Positions 9,336-16,697 of a stretch of DNA of 64,000 nucleotides are shown piece after piece. Position numbers and translations under genes: made by a program. Source of the DNA: an uncultured Opitutales bacterium (lineage in GTDB: Bacteria > Verrucomicrobiota > Verrucomicrobiia > Opitutales > Intestinicryptomonadaceae); contig CALXLK010000001.1 of NCBI GenBank assembly GCA_944389175.1, forward strand, positions 1-64,000. Reading direction: 5' to 3'. The notes beneath the pieces were generated by a model. That model made no database searches, was not told where the DNA came from, and worked only from the letters and a program-made list of their open reading frames with translations. Position 1 is the first letter of the stretch. Every line of letters begins with the position of its first letter.

Positions 9336-9707
9336 ATGGATAAATTGGAAGAGATATTTAAAATGCAATACGAGCTAAACAAGCGTATTGGAGTTGACAC
9401 GAACGCAATGAGCGACGAGGACAAAGTCAAATGGACGCTCAATTACAGCCGCGCGCTCGGGCAGGAAAATGCCGAGCTTGTCGACTCCGTCCCGTGGAAG
9501 TGGTGGGCAAAGTACCAGAAATTCGACCCGCAGAATGCGCGCGTTGAAGTAGTCGACATGCTGCACTTCTTGGTGTCGTTGGCCCAGGTCCTTGGCATGA
9601 GCGCCGACGATTTCTATCAGGCTTACGCTAAGAAAAACCACATAAACCACGACCGACAGGATTCGGGATATACGGTTAAAAACAAAGACGACTGCCGCTC
9701 TATATAA
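9336..9707 (+). CDS. Dimeric (all-alpha) dUTPase-like nucleotide pyrophosphatase
   Basis: A 123-residue helical protein of the dUTPase_2 type. The metal-binding acidic residues appear as GQENAELVDSVPWKWW and EVVDMLHFLVS, and the C-terminal KKNHINHDRQDSGY matches the nucleotide-binding loop of this family. It would hydrolyse dUTP and/or dUDP to dUMP, keeping uracil out of DNA. This fold is unrelated to trimeric Dut. It is compact compared with phage and trypanosome members. An A/T-rich upstream tract may carry an UP-like promoter element. A terminator follows directly. Confidence 0.85.
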   Translation: MDKLEEIFKMQYELNKRIGVDTNAMSDEDKVKWTLNYSRALGQENAELVDSVPWKWWAKYQKFDPQNARVEVVDMLHFLVSLAQVLGMSADDFYQAYAKKNHINHDRQDSGYTVKNKDDCRSI

Positions 9708-9724
9708 TATTTTTACGACGATTG

Positions 9725-9751
9725 CGCCGCCGCGAGGGCGGCGTTTTTTTT
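9725..9751 (+). terminator. Rho-independent terminator of the dUTPase gene
   Basis: CGCCGCC (9725-9731) pairs with GGCGGCG (9737-9743) and eight T follow, 18 bases after the stop codon. Confidence 0.9.
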
Positions 9752-10125
9752 CGCCCGAAAGGATTATTCATAGTTTCTTTACGGCGCTTTGAATCGGCGT
9801 TTTATTTTTGGTCTATAGACGGCTCTTGCCTAGCGCATAGTTTATTTATTTTTTACTACGCATATTGCGGGCAATTTTTTATCGCCATCGCGCGCTCTTT
9901 TTTCAGCTTGTTTTATTTCTTCTCTCTTTGGGAAGATGAAACCGAGAGCCCCTTTTGGCCATTTGCGGATGTGCGCCATTTGAGGCGTTGCGCAGGCAGT
10001 AAAACTTTCAAATGGCAGTAGTAACCCCGGGTTGTTGTTAAGCCGGCCGCGCTGATCCACGCGCGCGGGCCTTACGGCGCATATGGCGCGCGCTTGAAAA
10101 GAGGACTGCGCCGATGAGTTGGTGC
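9752..10125. other. Intergenic region between convergent genes
   Basis: This stretch separates the dUTPase terminator from the 3' end of rsmE. It contains T-rich sequence then a GC-rich stretch with CGCGCGC-type repeats near 10055-10095. No coding frame, tRNA or clear terminator for rsmE is visible. Confidence 0.5.
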
Positions 10126-10854
10126 TTACAAGTTTGTAAGCAGAGAGAGCACGCAGATTAGGGCGGTGTCGGTGCGCAATATGCGCTCTCCGAGAGAGAC
10201 GAGCGTGTAGTCGCGCGCGCGCAGGAGGTTTCGGTCGTCATTTGTGAAGCCCCGTTCGCTGCCCAAAATTACATTTATGTACTCCTCTTTTATGGGGTTG
10301 TAGGAGGTGTAGGCGTCATTGAAGGGAAACTCCGCCTCGTAAGGGTCGGGCGCGAAATTTACGGCGTTTGCATCGCCGGATTCTTTGAGCTTGTCTATGG
10401 CCTCTCCCAGCGACGCGGCATACATAAAATTGGGAATTTGCGTAGCGCAGGCTTGTTCCGCCCCGCGGACGAGCCATTTTTCGTATTCTCCGCTGGTGTA
10501 GAGGCTGCTTTTTGCGTAGTCGGCTTCGCCTTTTGAGGCCGGGTAAAAGACTAGGTTTTCGACGCCGAAGCATGCGGCCTCAAAAAGCAGGCGCTGGGCA
10601 ATCTGGGGGCGCGCAAACGATACCGCCACGCCCGCGCGCAACTGCCTGGGGCTTGAAATCTCGCGCACGGGAGTCAGCCTTGCGCCCCCCTCGTTCGTGA
10701 ATGAGAGCGTGCAAACGTTCAGCTTGCCGTTGACGTTTCCCGCATAGATTTCGCCGCCTTCTTTTGTCCGCAGAACCTTTATTATGTGGTCGAGGCGCGG
10801 GTCGCCGCGCTCCAGTTGCATGGGGGCATCTTGCGGAAATAAAATACAATTCAT
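10126..10854 (-). CDS. rsmE: 16S rRNA (uracil-1498-N3)-methyltransferase RsmE
   Basis: A SPOUT-fold methyltransferase of about 242 residues when started at the ATG at 10854 (MNCILFPQDAPM). The 37-residue upward extension to 10965 is not like the family and would overlap the divergent ACP gene. Diagnostic C-terminal motifs are present: NVILGSERGFTNDDRN (SAM-binding knot), LVSLGERILRTDTA and a terminal helix. The substrate-binding N-terminal PUA-like domain includes DHIIKVLRTKEGG. It methylates U1498 of 16S rRNA using SAM. It is divergently oriented to the acyl carrier protein gene about 100 bp away. Confidence 0.9.
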   Translation of the reverse strand: MNCILFPQDAPMQLERGDPRLDHIIKVLRTKEGGEIYAGNVNGKLNVCTLSFTNEGGARLTPVREISSPRQLRAGVAVSFARPQIAQRLLFEAACFGVENLVFYPASKGEADYAKSSLYTSGEYEKWLVRGAEQACATQIPNFMYAASLGEAIDKLKESGDANAVNFAPDPYEAEFPFNDAYTSYNPIKEEYINVILGSERGFTNDDRNLLRARDYTLVSLGERILRTDTALICVLSLLTNL

Positions 10855-10955
10855 AAGTCCATTGTGCCCGAGGCGCGCCTTTAGGCAATTAAAAAAGATA
10901 TACGGGGGCGTTTTATGGGTTGAAAAACACCTAAAATTGTGTTCAGATAACGCGC

Positions 10956-11315
10956 ATGAGTTCACAAAATTTTACACCCCAAGATGAAGAAACATTGCGC
11001 GAGGCGCTTAAACGCTGCTCCCGCGAGACTGTAGAGAATGCCGTCTCCTTTAGAAAAACTGGCGACAAGTCCTTGTTGGACAGCATTGTCCTCGGCATTA
11101 TAGAGCGCTACGCAGAGCCCGAAAAAAGAGAGCTTCTTCACTCCGGAAACGACAATATCGATATGGTAAAAGACCTTGAATTGGACTCTCTTACGATGGT
11201 TGAAATCGTTTTGTGCGTGGAGGACGCCCTCGATGTAAAAATCGACAACGACGACGTTCAGACTCTCCATACCGTCGGCGACATTAAAGCCTACATAAAG
11301 AAAAAGATAGGCTAA
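10956..11315 (+). CDS. Acyl carrier protein-like protein
   Basis: A 119-residue protein whose last 80 residues are an ACP domain. The phosphopantetheine serine lies in the classic DSL motif (LELDSLTMVEIVLCVED), followed by helices ending in DIKAYIKKKIG. About 40 extra N-terminal residues precede the domain, which housekeeping AcpP lacks. No fatty-acid synthase genes are adjacent. It stands between rsmE and the envelope ABC cluster, so it may be a specialised ACP, for example for lipid or envelope acylation; that is inference. Confidence 0.85.
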   Translation: MSSQNFTPQDEETLREALKRCSRETVENAVSFRKTGDKSLLDSIVLGIIERYAEPEKRELLHSGNDNIDMVKDLELDSLTMVEIVLCVEDALDVKIDNDDVQTLHTVGDIKAYIKKKIG

Positions 11316-11572
11316 TTCTGCCGGCCGGCAACTCCGACGCGCAAGCTTTGGGCTCCGATAATTGTGGTCGGCGGACAGATTCAATACGGTCTTTGCGCGA
11401 ATTTAATATTCACAGGGGCTCTCCGATATCGCCTGCAAAAAATAAACATCGGGTTGGCCCGGTTCTGTTTGGGTATTCGTAGGCGTTTTTGCAGGCGTAA
11501 TGCCCGGGCGGTACGCGTATGGCTATTTGGCGGCACAAACCGGCGCGAACAGGTGTCATAAAGAATAACAAC

Positions 11573-12580
11573 ATGCCTTCGGAAAAAGAAATATCAAACT
11601 CTGTTATAGTCAGGCGCTTGACAAAGCAATACGGTTCTGTCAAGGCTATCGACAACGTGTCGTTTAGGATAGGCAGCGGCGAGATAGTCGGCTTTTTGGG
11701 GCCTAATGGCGCGGGCAAGAGCACGACCATGAAGATAATATCGGGGCAAATGCCAGCCGATTCCGGTTGCGTGGAAATATGCGGCGAGAGCGTGGCGGCA
11801 AATCCCGACGCGGCCAAGCTCCATATAGGCTACATGCCCGAAAACAACCCGCTTCCCGAAGACTTGAGAGTCGACGAATATTTGAAATTCCGCGCCAAGA
11901 TAAAAGGCATTCCGCGCAGGGAAGTGGCAAACGCCGTCGAGGAGGTTATGGAGACGTGCCAGCTGCACAGAAAGGCCTACCGAAAGATAATAGGAAACCT
12001 ATCCAAGGGCTTTAGACAGAGGGTCGGGATTGCCGACGCAATCCTGGCGAATCCAGATGTCATAATAATGGACGAGCCCACAATCGGCCTCGATCCGCAC
12101 CAGATTATAGCAATTCGCGATCTTATAAACTCGCTCCGCGGCCGTATGAGCGTTATAATAAGCTCGCACATTCTGCCGGAGGTGGAGGTAATGTGCGATA
12201 GGGTCATAATCATAAATCAGGGCGAGATTGTCGCAAGCGGAACATCCGATTCTTTGAGGAAGGAATTTATACCAAACGACAGGTATGCGGCGGTGTTAAA
12301 AATGTCGCCGGAGACATTCTCGCGCCAGTTGGGTCATATTTGCGCGGAGGCAAAAGTTGAAAAGTTCAAGGAAGAGGGGGACGGGTACTTCGAATATACG
12401 ATATTGGCGCCGTTTGACTCAAATTTGAGCGCTTCGATAATTTCGGAGTTTTCCAAGGACGCCTCTTGCTGTCTAAGAGAGGCGTATTTCAAAAAGCCGA
12501 GTCTTGAGGAGATATTCATGGCCGCCACGCGAAAAAGCTGGGAGAAGGTTATCGGATTTCAGAAAAAGGAGGAAGAATGA
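11573..12580 (+). CDS. ABC transporter ATP-binding protein (GldA/NatA-like)
   Basis: A 335-residue ABC ATPase. Walker A is GPNGAGKST, the signature is LSKGFRQRVGIADA and Walker B plus glutamate is VIIMDEPT; the H-loop histidine is in IISSHILPE. About 100 C-terminal residues form an extra domain, as in GldA-like exporters. The start at 11573 (MPSEKEIS) is preferred over an upstream in-frame ATG at 11519 because it begins right before the ABC domain. It overlaps the permease gene by 4 bp and heads a cluster resembling the Gld-type ABC system of Bacteroidota, in which the ATPase pairs with GldF- and GldG-like membrane proteins. Confidence 0.9.
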   Translation: MPSEKEISNSVIVRRLTKQYGSVKAIDNVSFRIGSGEIVGFLGPNGAGKSTTMKIISGQMPADSGCVEICGESVAANPDAAKLHIGYMPENNPLPEDLRVDEYLKFRAKIKGIPRREVANAVEEVMETCQLHRKAYRKIIGNLSKGFRQRVGIADAILANPDVIIMDEPTIGLDPHQIIAIRDLINSLRGRMSVIISSHILPEVEVMCDRVIIINQGEIVASGTSDSLRKEFIPNDRYAAVLKMSPETFSRQLGHICAEAKVEKFKEEGDGYFEYTILAPFDSNLSASIISEFSKDASCCLREAYFKKPSLEEIFMAATRKSWEKVIGFQKKEEE

Positions 12581-13341
12581 GAAAATTTATGATACTTTTT
12601 CGCCATCAAATTTGGCAGATGGCCATTTCTCCCTCCACGTATTTTGCCGCATTTTTGTTTTTGTGCTTTATGGCGGTGGCGTTTTTGCTGGCCGTCAGAG
12701 ACGTAGGTTTGGTGCCGAGCAAAAATTCGCCGGTTGAGACGTTCTTGAGCGTTTTTTGGGTTCCGGTGCTTTTTATGGTTCCCCTGCTTACAATGCGCAG
12801 CCTTTCCGACGAGCTGCGCCGCGGCACGCTTTCAAGCCTGCTGACAACCGCCGTTTCGGCATGGCAGGTTGTCCTGTCAAAATTTTTGGCCAGCTATTTG
12901 TTCTATGCGCTGATATGGCTTTCAACGCTACTATTTGTGGCGATATCGTGCGCGTATATCCCGCACGCGGCGGCGGGCAGTTTCTTTGAAGTCTCGCAGC
13001 TTGTTTCGGGCTACGGGTTCGTGTTGCTTACGGGCGCCATGTATGTGGCTGTTGGCATATTTTCAAGCTCGCTTACGCGGACGACTCTGGTGGCGGGCAT
13101 GTTGTCTTTTGGCATGTTGTTTTTCCTAATCATAGGCGCGGGGTTGGCGGAGAGCCTTCCGGTTTCCGACGGGGCTATGTCAAGGGCGCTACATCACCTC
13201 GTGGAGTACATGCACACCTTTAGGCAACTCGACGATTTTAACAACGCGGTAGTAGATTCTCGGGCGTTCTTCTTTTACGTAAGTTCGACGCTCATGCTTC
13301 TTGCGATGACATCGCTGATAACGGAATCCAAAAACAGGTAA
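12577..13341 (+). CDS. ABC-2-type permease (GldF-like)
   Basis: A 254-residue integral membrane protein with about six hydrophobic segments, starting ATGA-overlapped with the ATPase gene. Hallmarks of ABC-2 permeases include the cytoplasmic loop SLSDELRRGTLSSLLTTAVS after the second membrane segment. It would form the membrane channel for the ATPase encoded upstream. Size and gene order match GldF-like permeases. The transported substrate is unknown. Confidence 0.88.
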   Translation: MRKFMILFRHQIWQMAISPSTYFAAFLFLCFMAVAFLLAVRDVGLVPSKNSPVETFLSVFWVPVLFMVPLLTMRSLSDELRRGTLSSLLTTAVSAWQVVLSKFLASYLFYALIWLSTLLFVAISCAYIPHAAAGSFFEVSQLVSGYGFVLLTGAMYVAVGIFSSSLTRTTLVAGMLSFGMLFFLIIGAGLAESLPVSDGAMSRALHHLVEYMHTFRQLDDFNNAVVDSRAFFFYVSSTLMLLAMTSLITESKNR

Positions 13342-13342
13342 T

Positions 13343-14821
13343 ATGAAATTCGACGATTTTAAAGTAGCCACGCGCGTAAGAAAACTGAATCTTTGGCTTC
13401 AGATACTCTTGGGCGTATCGTTGTATTTGGGCCTGAATTTTTTGGCGGCGCGCCACTATATGCGGTGGGATTTTTCCGAGTCGAGAAAAAACTCGCTGTC
13501 GCCGGAGACAGTCGCCTATATCAAAAATCTCAAGACGCCCATCGATATCTTCATAGTCATATCCACCCGCAACCGGGCAAACGAGAACACGAGCGTAATA
13601 AACGATCTGCGTTCTTTTATGCGCCAGTACGAATACCAGTCTCTAAAGCCCAATAAGATCGCAGTCCGCGTGATAGACTCTACCGTGGAAAACCAAAAGA
13701 CGGAGGCTTTGGTGAAGCGCTTCGGAATGAATATCGACAATTCCGTAATTGTCGCCGGCAAGGCGCGCTTTAAGATTATTCCCATATCCGAATTCTACAC
13801 GAATGTCGACGACACCCACAAAAAATTCAACGGCGAGACGCTGACTACGTCGGCCATTTTGAACGCCGCGGCAAAAAAGCAGCCAAAGATATACTTTCTC
13901 AAGGGGCATGGCGAGCTCAGCTATTCCGATCCCAATCCAACGCACGGGTTGTCGGAATTTGGCAGGGCTTTACAGGCGCGCAACTACAAGTTGGAGTCGC
14001 TCCAGCTAAGCACAAACGGGGGGCGGATCCCCGACGATGCGGACATGATTGTCGTAGCCGCGCCGAAGACGTCGCTTCTGCCCGTAGAGATAGAGGCTCT
14101 GCGCCGTTATTTGCTCAAGGACAACGGGCGCATGGTGGTGTTTTTGCGGACGGGTTCGGCCTGCGGGCTGGAGGATATTTTTTACGAATGGGGAATCCTT
14201 TCCGACGACATGCAAATCTACGACAACGGCGGAGATTTTGAAAGCTCCGACGGCGACCTAATCGCGCGCACTTTCCCCCAGAACGCGCACCCGATTGTAA
14301 AATATTTGATTTCGGCGGATATGCCCGTTCAATTCGGCTCGGTCAGGCCCGTGCGCCAAGACTTGGGCGCCGCGGCCGACGATTCCATGAAGCTGTATCC
14401 GCTGATACTAAGCTCGGCGTCGAGCTGGGCCGAGCGCGACTATACGGGATCGCTCGGGCGCCCGCGCTACGACGAATCCACCGATCTGGCAGGCCCCATT
14501 CCGCTGGCCATGATTTCCACCCGCGAGGGCGGCAAGGAACACGGCTTGAACATACCGGGCGGCAAGCTCGCGGTATTTGGCGACGAGAACTTTATTGCAA
14601 ACAAGTGGTTCAACAGGCTCGGCAATTCGATGCTTGCAATAAACACGGTCAACTGGATGTTTGAGGCCGACGACATGCTCAACATACCGCCGCGCAACCT
14701 CAAGACGTATTCGCTGACGGTGTCGCAGAATGAGCTCATGGGGCTGGGGTGGCGTTTCTTCATACTGCCGCTGGCCGTGCTGCTTTTGGGTGTGACGGTA
14801 TCTTTTGTACGAAGGAATTAG
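13343..14821 (+). CDS. GldG-like ABC transport auxiliary protein
   Basis: A 492-residue protein with one N-terminal membrane helix (about 16-36), a large periplasmic region and a C-terminal helix (FFILPLAVLLLGVTVSF) followed by RRN. The periplasmic part contains the ABC_transp_aux/GldG-type pattern: SRNSLSPETVAY-like start (here SRKNSLSPETVAYIK), FLKGHGEL and a helical segment ending in DADMIVVAAPKTSL. It starts 2 bp after the permease gene and is followed 4 bp later by the DUF4340 gene. In Bacteroidota GldG acts with GldA and GldF; here no gliding motor genes are seen, so a general envelope role is more likely. Confidence 0.85.
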   Translation: MKFDDFKVATRVRKLNLWLQILLGVSLYLGLNFLAARHYMRWDFSESRKNSLSPETVAYIKNLKTPIDIFIVISTRNRANENTSVINDLRSFMRQYEYQSLKPNKIAVRVIDSTVENQKTEALVKRFGMNIDNSVIVAGKARFKIIPISEFYTNVDDTHKKFNGETLTTSAILNAAAKKQPKIYFLKGHGELSYSDPNPTHGLSEFGRALQARNYKLESLQLSTNGGRIPDDADMIVVAAPKTSLLPVEIEALRRYLLKDNGRMVVFLRTGSACGLEDIFYEWGILSDDMQIYDNGGDFESSDGDLIARTFPQNAHPIVKYLISADMPVQFGSVRPVRQDLGAAADDSMKLYPLILSSASSWAERDYTGSLGRPRYDESTDLAGPIPLAMISTREGGKEHGLNIPGGKLAVFGDENFIANKWFNRLGNSMLAINTVNWMFEADDMLNIPPRNLKTYSLTVSQNELMGLGWRFFILPLAVLLLGVTVSFVRRN

Positions 14822-14825
14822 CCAT

Positions 14826-16697
14826 ATGAGATTCAGACTTACAGTTTTTCTAATAGTGGCCAACGCGGTTTTATTTTTCTTCATATGGTCGCTCGAGAGC
14901 GGCCGCACGCGCGCAAGGCCCACAAAAAGCCGTTCCATAGCATTTACTTCGCTGGAAATTTCAGGGCGAAATATCGACAAGCCGCGCGTAATCAAGTTTG
15001 AAAACAACCGCTGGCGGATAGTCTCGCCGATAGACTGGAAGGCGAATTTGTTCGCGGTAAACAGGATAAAGACCCAGCTTGAATTTATCGACCGCAAGAC
15101 GTCCTTTTCAAAGGACGAGGTCTTGCGCCTTGGGCACAAACTTTCAGAGTACGGCCTGGATAAGCCCGCCTACGTCTTGCGCCTCGGCGACGGCGACAGG
15201 TTTGATACGATAAAAATAGGCAACAATACCTCTTTGGGGGACAGATTTTACCTGCTCGACGAAAGGTCCGGCCAGATAGTGGTTGTGGACAGGGAGTTTG
15301 TCGAGGGGCTCGTCCAAGACATGGAGCGCCTCAGGGATCAATCTGTATTCTCCATGCCGCGTTTTGAGGTTAGCGCGTTCTCGGCCCGTATGCCCGTATC
15401 GAAGTCGGACGCGGCGAGCAAGCCCGATTTCCGCCGCGTCGGCTTGGTGAAAGACGCCGGAGGGTGGAAATTTGAGACGCCGATTGTGGCGGCGGCCGAC
15501 TCTTCCGAAGTCGACGCCTTCCTAAACTATATCTGCCAGCTTGTTGCCGTGAATTTTCCGTCGGGCGGGAACGAAAAGACGGGCTTCGAAAATTCGGCGC
15601 TGCCGACGACAATCACCCTTCAGGGCACAAACAAGCGCGAAGTCTTGATGTTGGGAGCCGTTTCGAAAGACGGCAAGTGGGTGTACGCGCGTTTAGGCGA
15701 CAACCCCACGGTGTTTGCAGTCGATGCGGATGTGCTAAAGCGCCTCGATTCTATGCAGACGGCCCTGCGCGACAAGGTAATACTGAGGTCGTTCCCCGAT
15801 AAAATAACGGGCATAGACATAAGCGACTCGGGCAAGAGTCTAAAGCTTAGAAAGCTAAAAAGCGGCATTTGGGACGTCGTTTCGACCGACTCGCAGGGCA
15901 GGGTTATCACGTACTCGGCCGACCTTTCGCTCGTCAGCAGGCTGCTGATGACTTTTAGTGAAGTCCGCGCGCGCGAGTTTGTCAACGACGCCCCTGGAGG
16001 AAATCTTTCCTCTTACGGAATAAATTCCGGGGCTCTTACAATTTCGCTAATATGCGAAAACGACAAAGAGCAATCCATACAGATAGGTTCGTTTTACCGC
16101 CGCGACGGCGTCAACATGCGCTATGCTTGCGTAAAGGGCACTCCGGCCGTATTTGGCATATCGCCCGACATATCGAATATCTGCTATACCGATCCTCTAT
16201 TTTACCGCAGCCGTCTGGTGTGTGCGGTCCCGGAAAATTCGCGTCTGGTATGGCTTAAAATAGAAAATTTGGGGACTGGCAAGGCGGAGTTCTTTATCGA
16301 CGGCAAAGACAAGGGCATATCGGAATCTATCTCCAAGATGGGTACGCGCAAGGCGGCAGCGGCGAGCGCAATAATTAAATTTGCCGAATATACCGTGGCG
16401 GGATCCTATTCGTCGCGGAGTTTTGGCGATGCGGGGGTCAAGACCGGAGAGCGCACCGAGCCGTGGCTGTATAAAATGACGGCAAAGTTTGAAGGCGCGG
16501 AGAGCTTTGAGCGCCAGTGGTTATTCACAAAGCGCATAGGGGCGTCGGTGCAATACTGCAAGACAAAAGATCCCCAGGCGCTCTTTTTCCCAAGTCAAAA
16601 AATAATAAACGCAATTTTTGAGCTGACCCAGGAAGAAAACCAGCCGGCGTCGCTTGAGGCTCCTGTGCCCACTCCGCCGACAAATTCGGCAATGTGA
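14826..16697 (+). CDS. DUF4340-domain membrane-anchored protein
   Basis: A protein of about 623 residues with an N-terminal membrane anchor (FRLTVFLIVANAVLFFFIW) and a long extracytoplasmic part made of repeated DUF4340-like units. Typical strings are VRFENNRWRIVSPIDW-like (here IKFENNRWRIVSPIDWKA), YGLDKPAYVLRLGDG and IKIGNNTSLGDRFYLL. DUF4340 proteins commonly sit directly after GldG-like genes, as here. The start at 14826 has AAGGA upstream. An in-frame ATG at 14805 would overlap the previous gene and is less likely. The molecular function is unknown. The end overlaps the next start by 4 bp. Confidence 0.82.
   Translation: MRFRLTVFLIVANAVLFFFIWSLESGRTRARPTKSRSIAFTSLEISGRNIDKPRVIKFENNRWRIVSPIDWKANLFAVNRIKTQLEFIDRKTSFSKDEVLRLGHKLSEYGLDKPAYVLRLGDGDRFDTIKIGNNTSLGDRFYLLDERSGQIVVVDREFVEGLVQDMERLRDQSVFSMPRFEVSAFSARMPVSKSDAASKPDFRRVGLVKDAGGWKFETPIVAAADSSEVDAFLNYICQLVAVNFPSGGNEKTGFENSALPTTITLQGTNKREVLMLGAVSKDGKWVYARLGDNPTVFAVDADVLKRLDSMQTALRDKVILRSFPDKITGIDISDSGKSLKLRKLKSGIWDVVSTDSQGRVITYSADLSLVSRLLMTFSEVRAREFVNDAPGGNLSSYGINSGALTISLICENDKEQSIQIGSFYRRDGVNMRYACVKGTPAVFGISPDISNICYTDPLFYRSRLVCAVPENSRLVWLKIENLGTGKAEFFIDGKDKGISESISKMGTRKAAAASAIIKFAEYTVAGSYSSRSFGDAGVKTGERTEPWLYKMTAKFEGAESFERQWLFTKRIGASVQYCKTKDPQALFFPSQKIINAIFELTQEENQPASLEAPVPTPPTNSAM

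Noticed and set aside
10954..11010. Upstream start of rsmE at 10965
   Set aside because: The extra residues are unlike RsmE and would overlap the ACP gene start; MNCILFPQDAPM at 10854 is a natural beginning.
13343..14821. Gliding motility machinery from the GldG-like gene
   Set aside because: No other gliding or type IX secretion genes are in the window, and GldG-like ABC auxiliaries occur in non-gliding bacteria.
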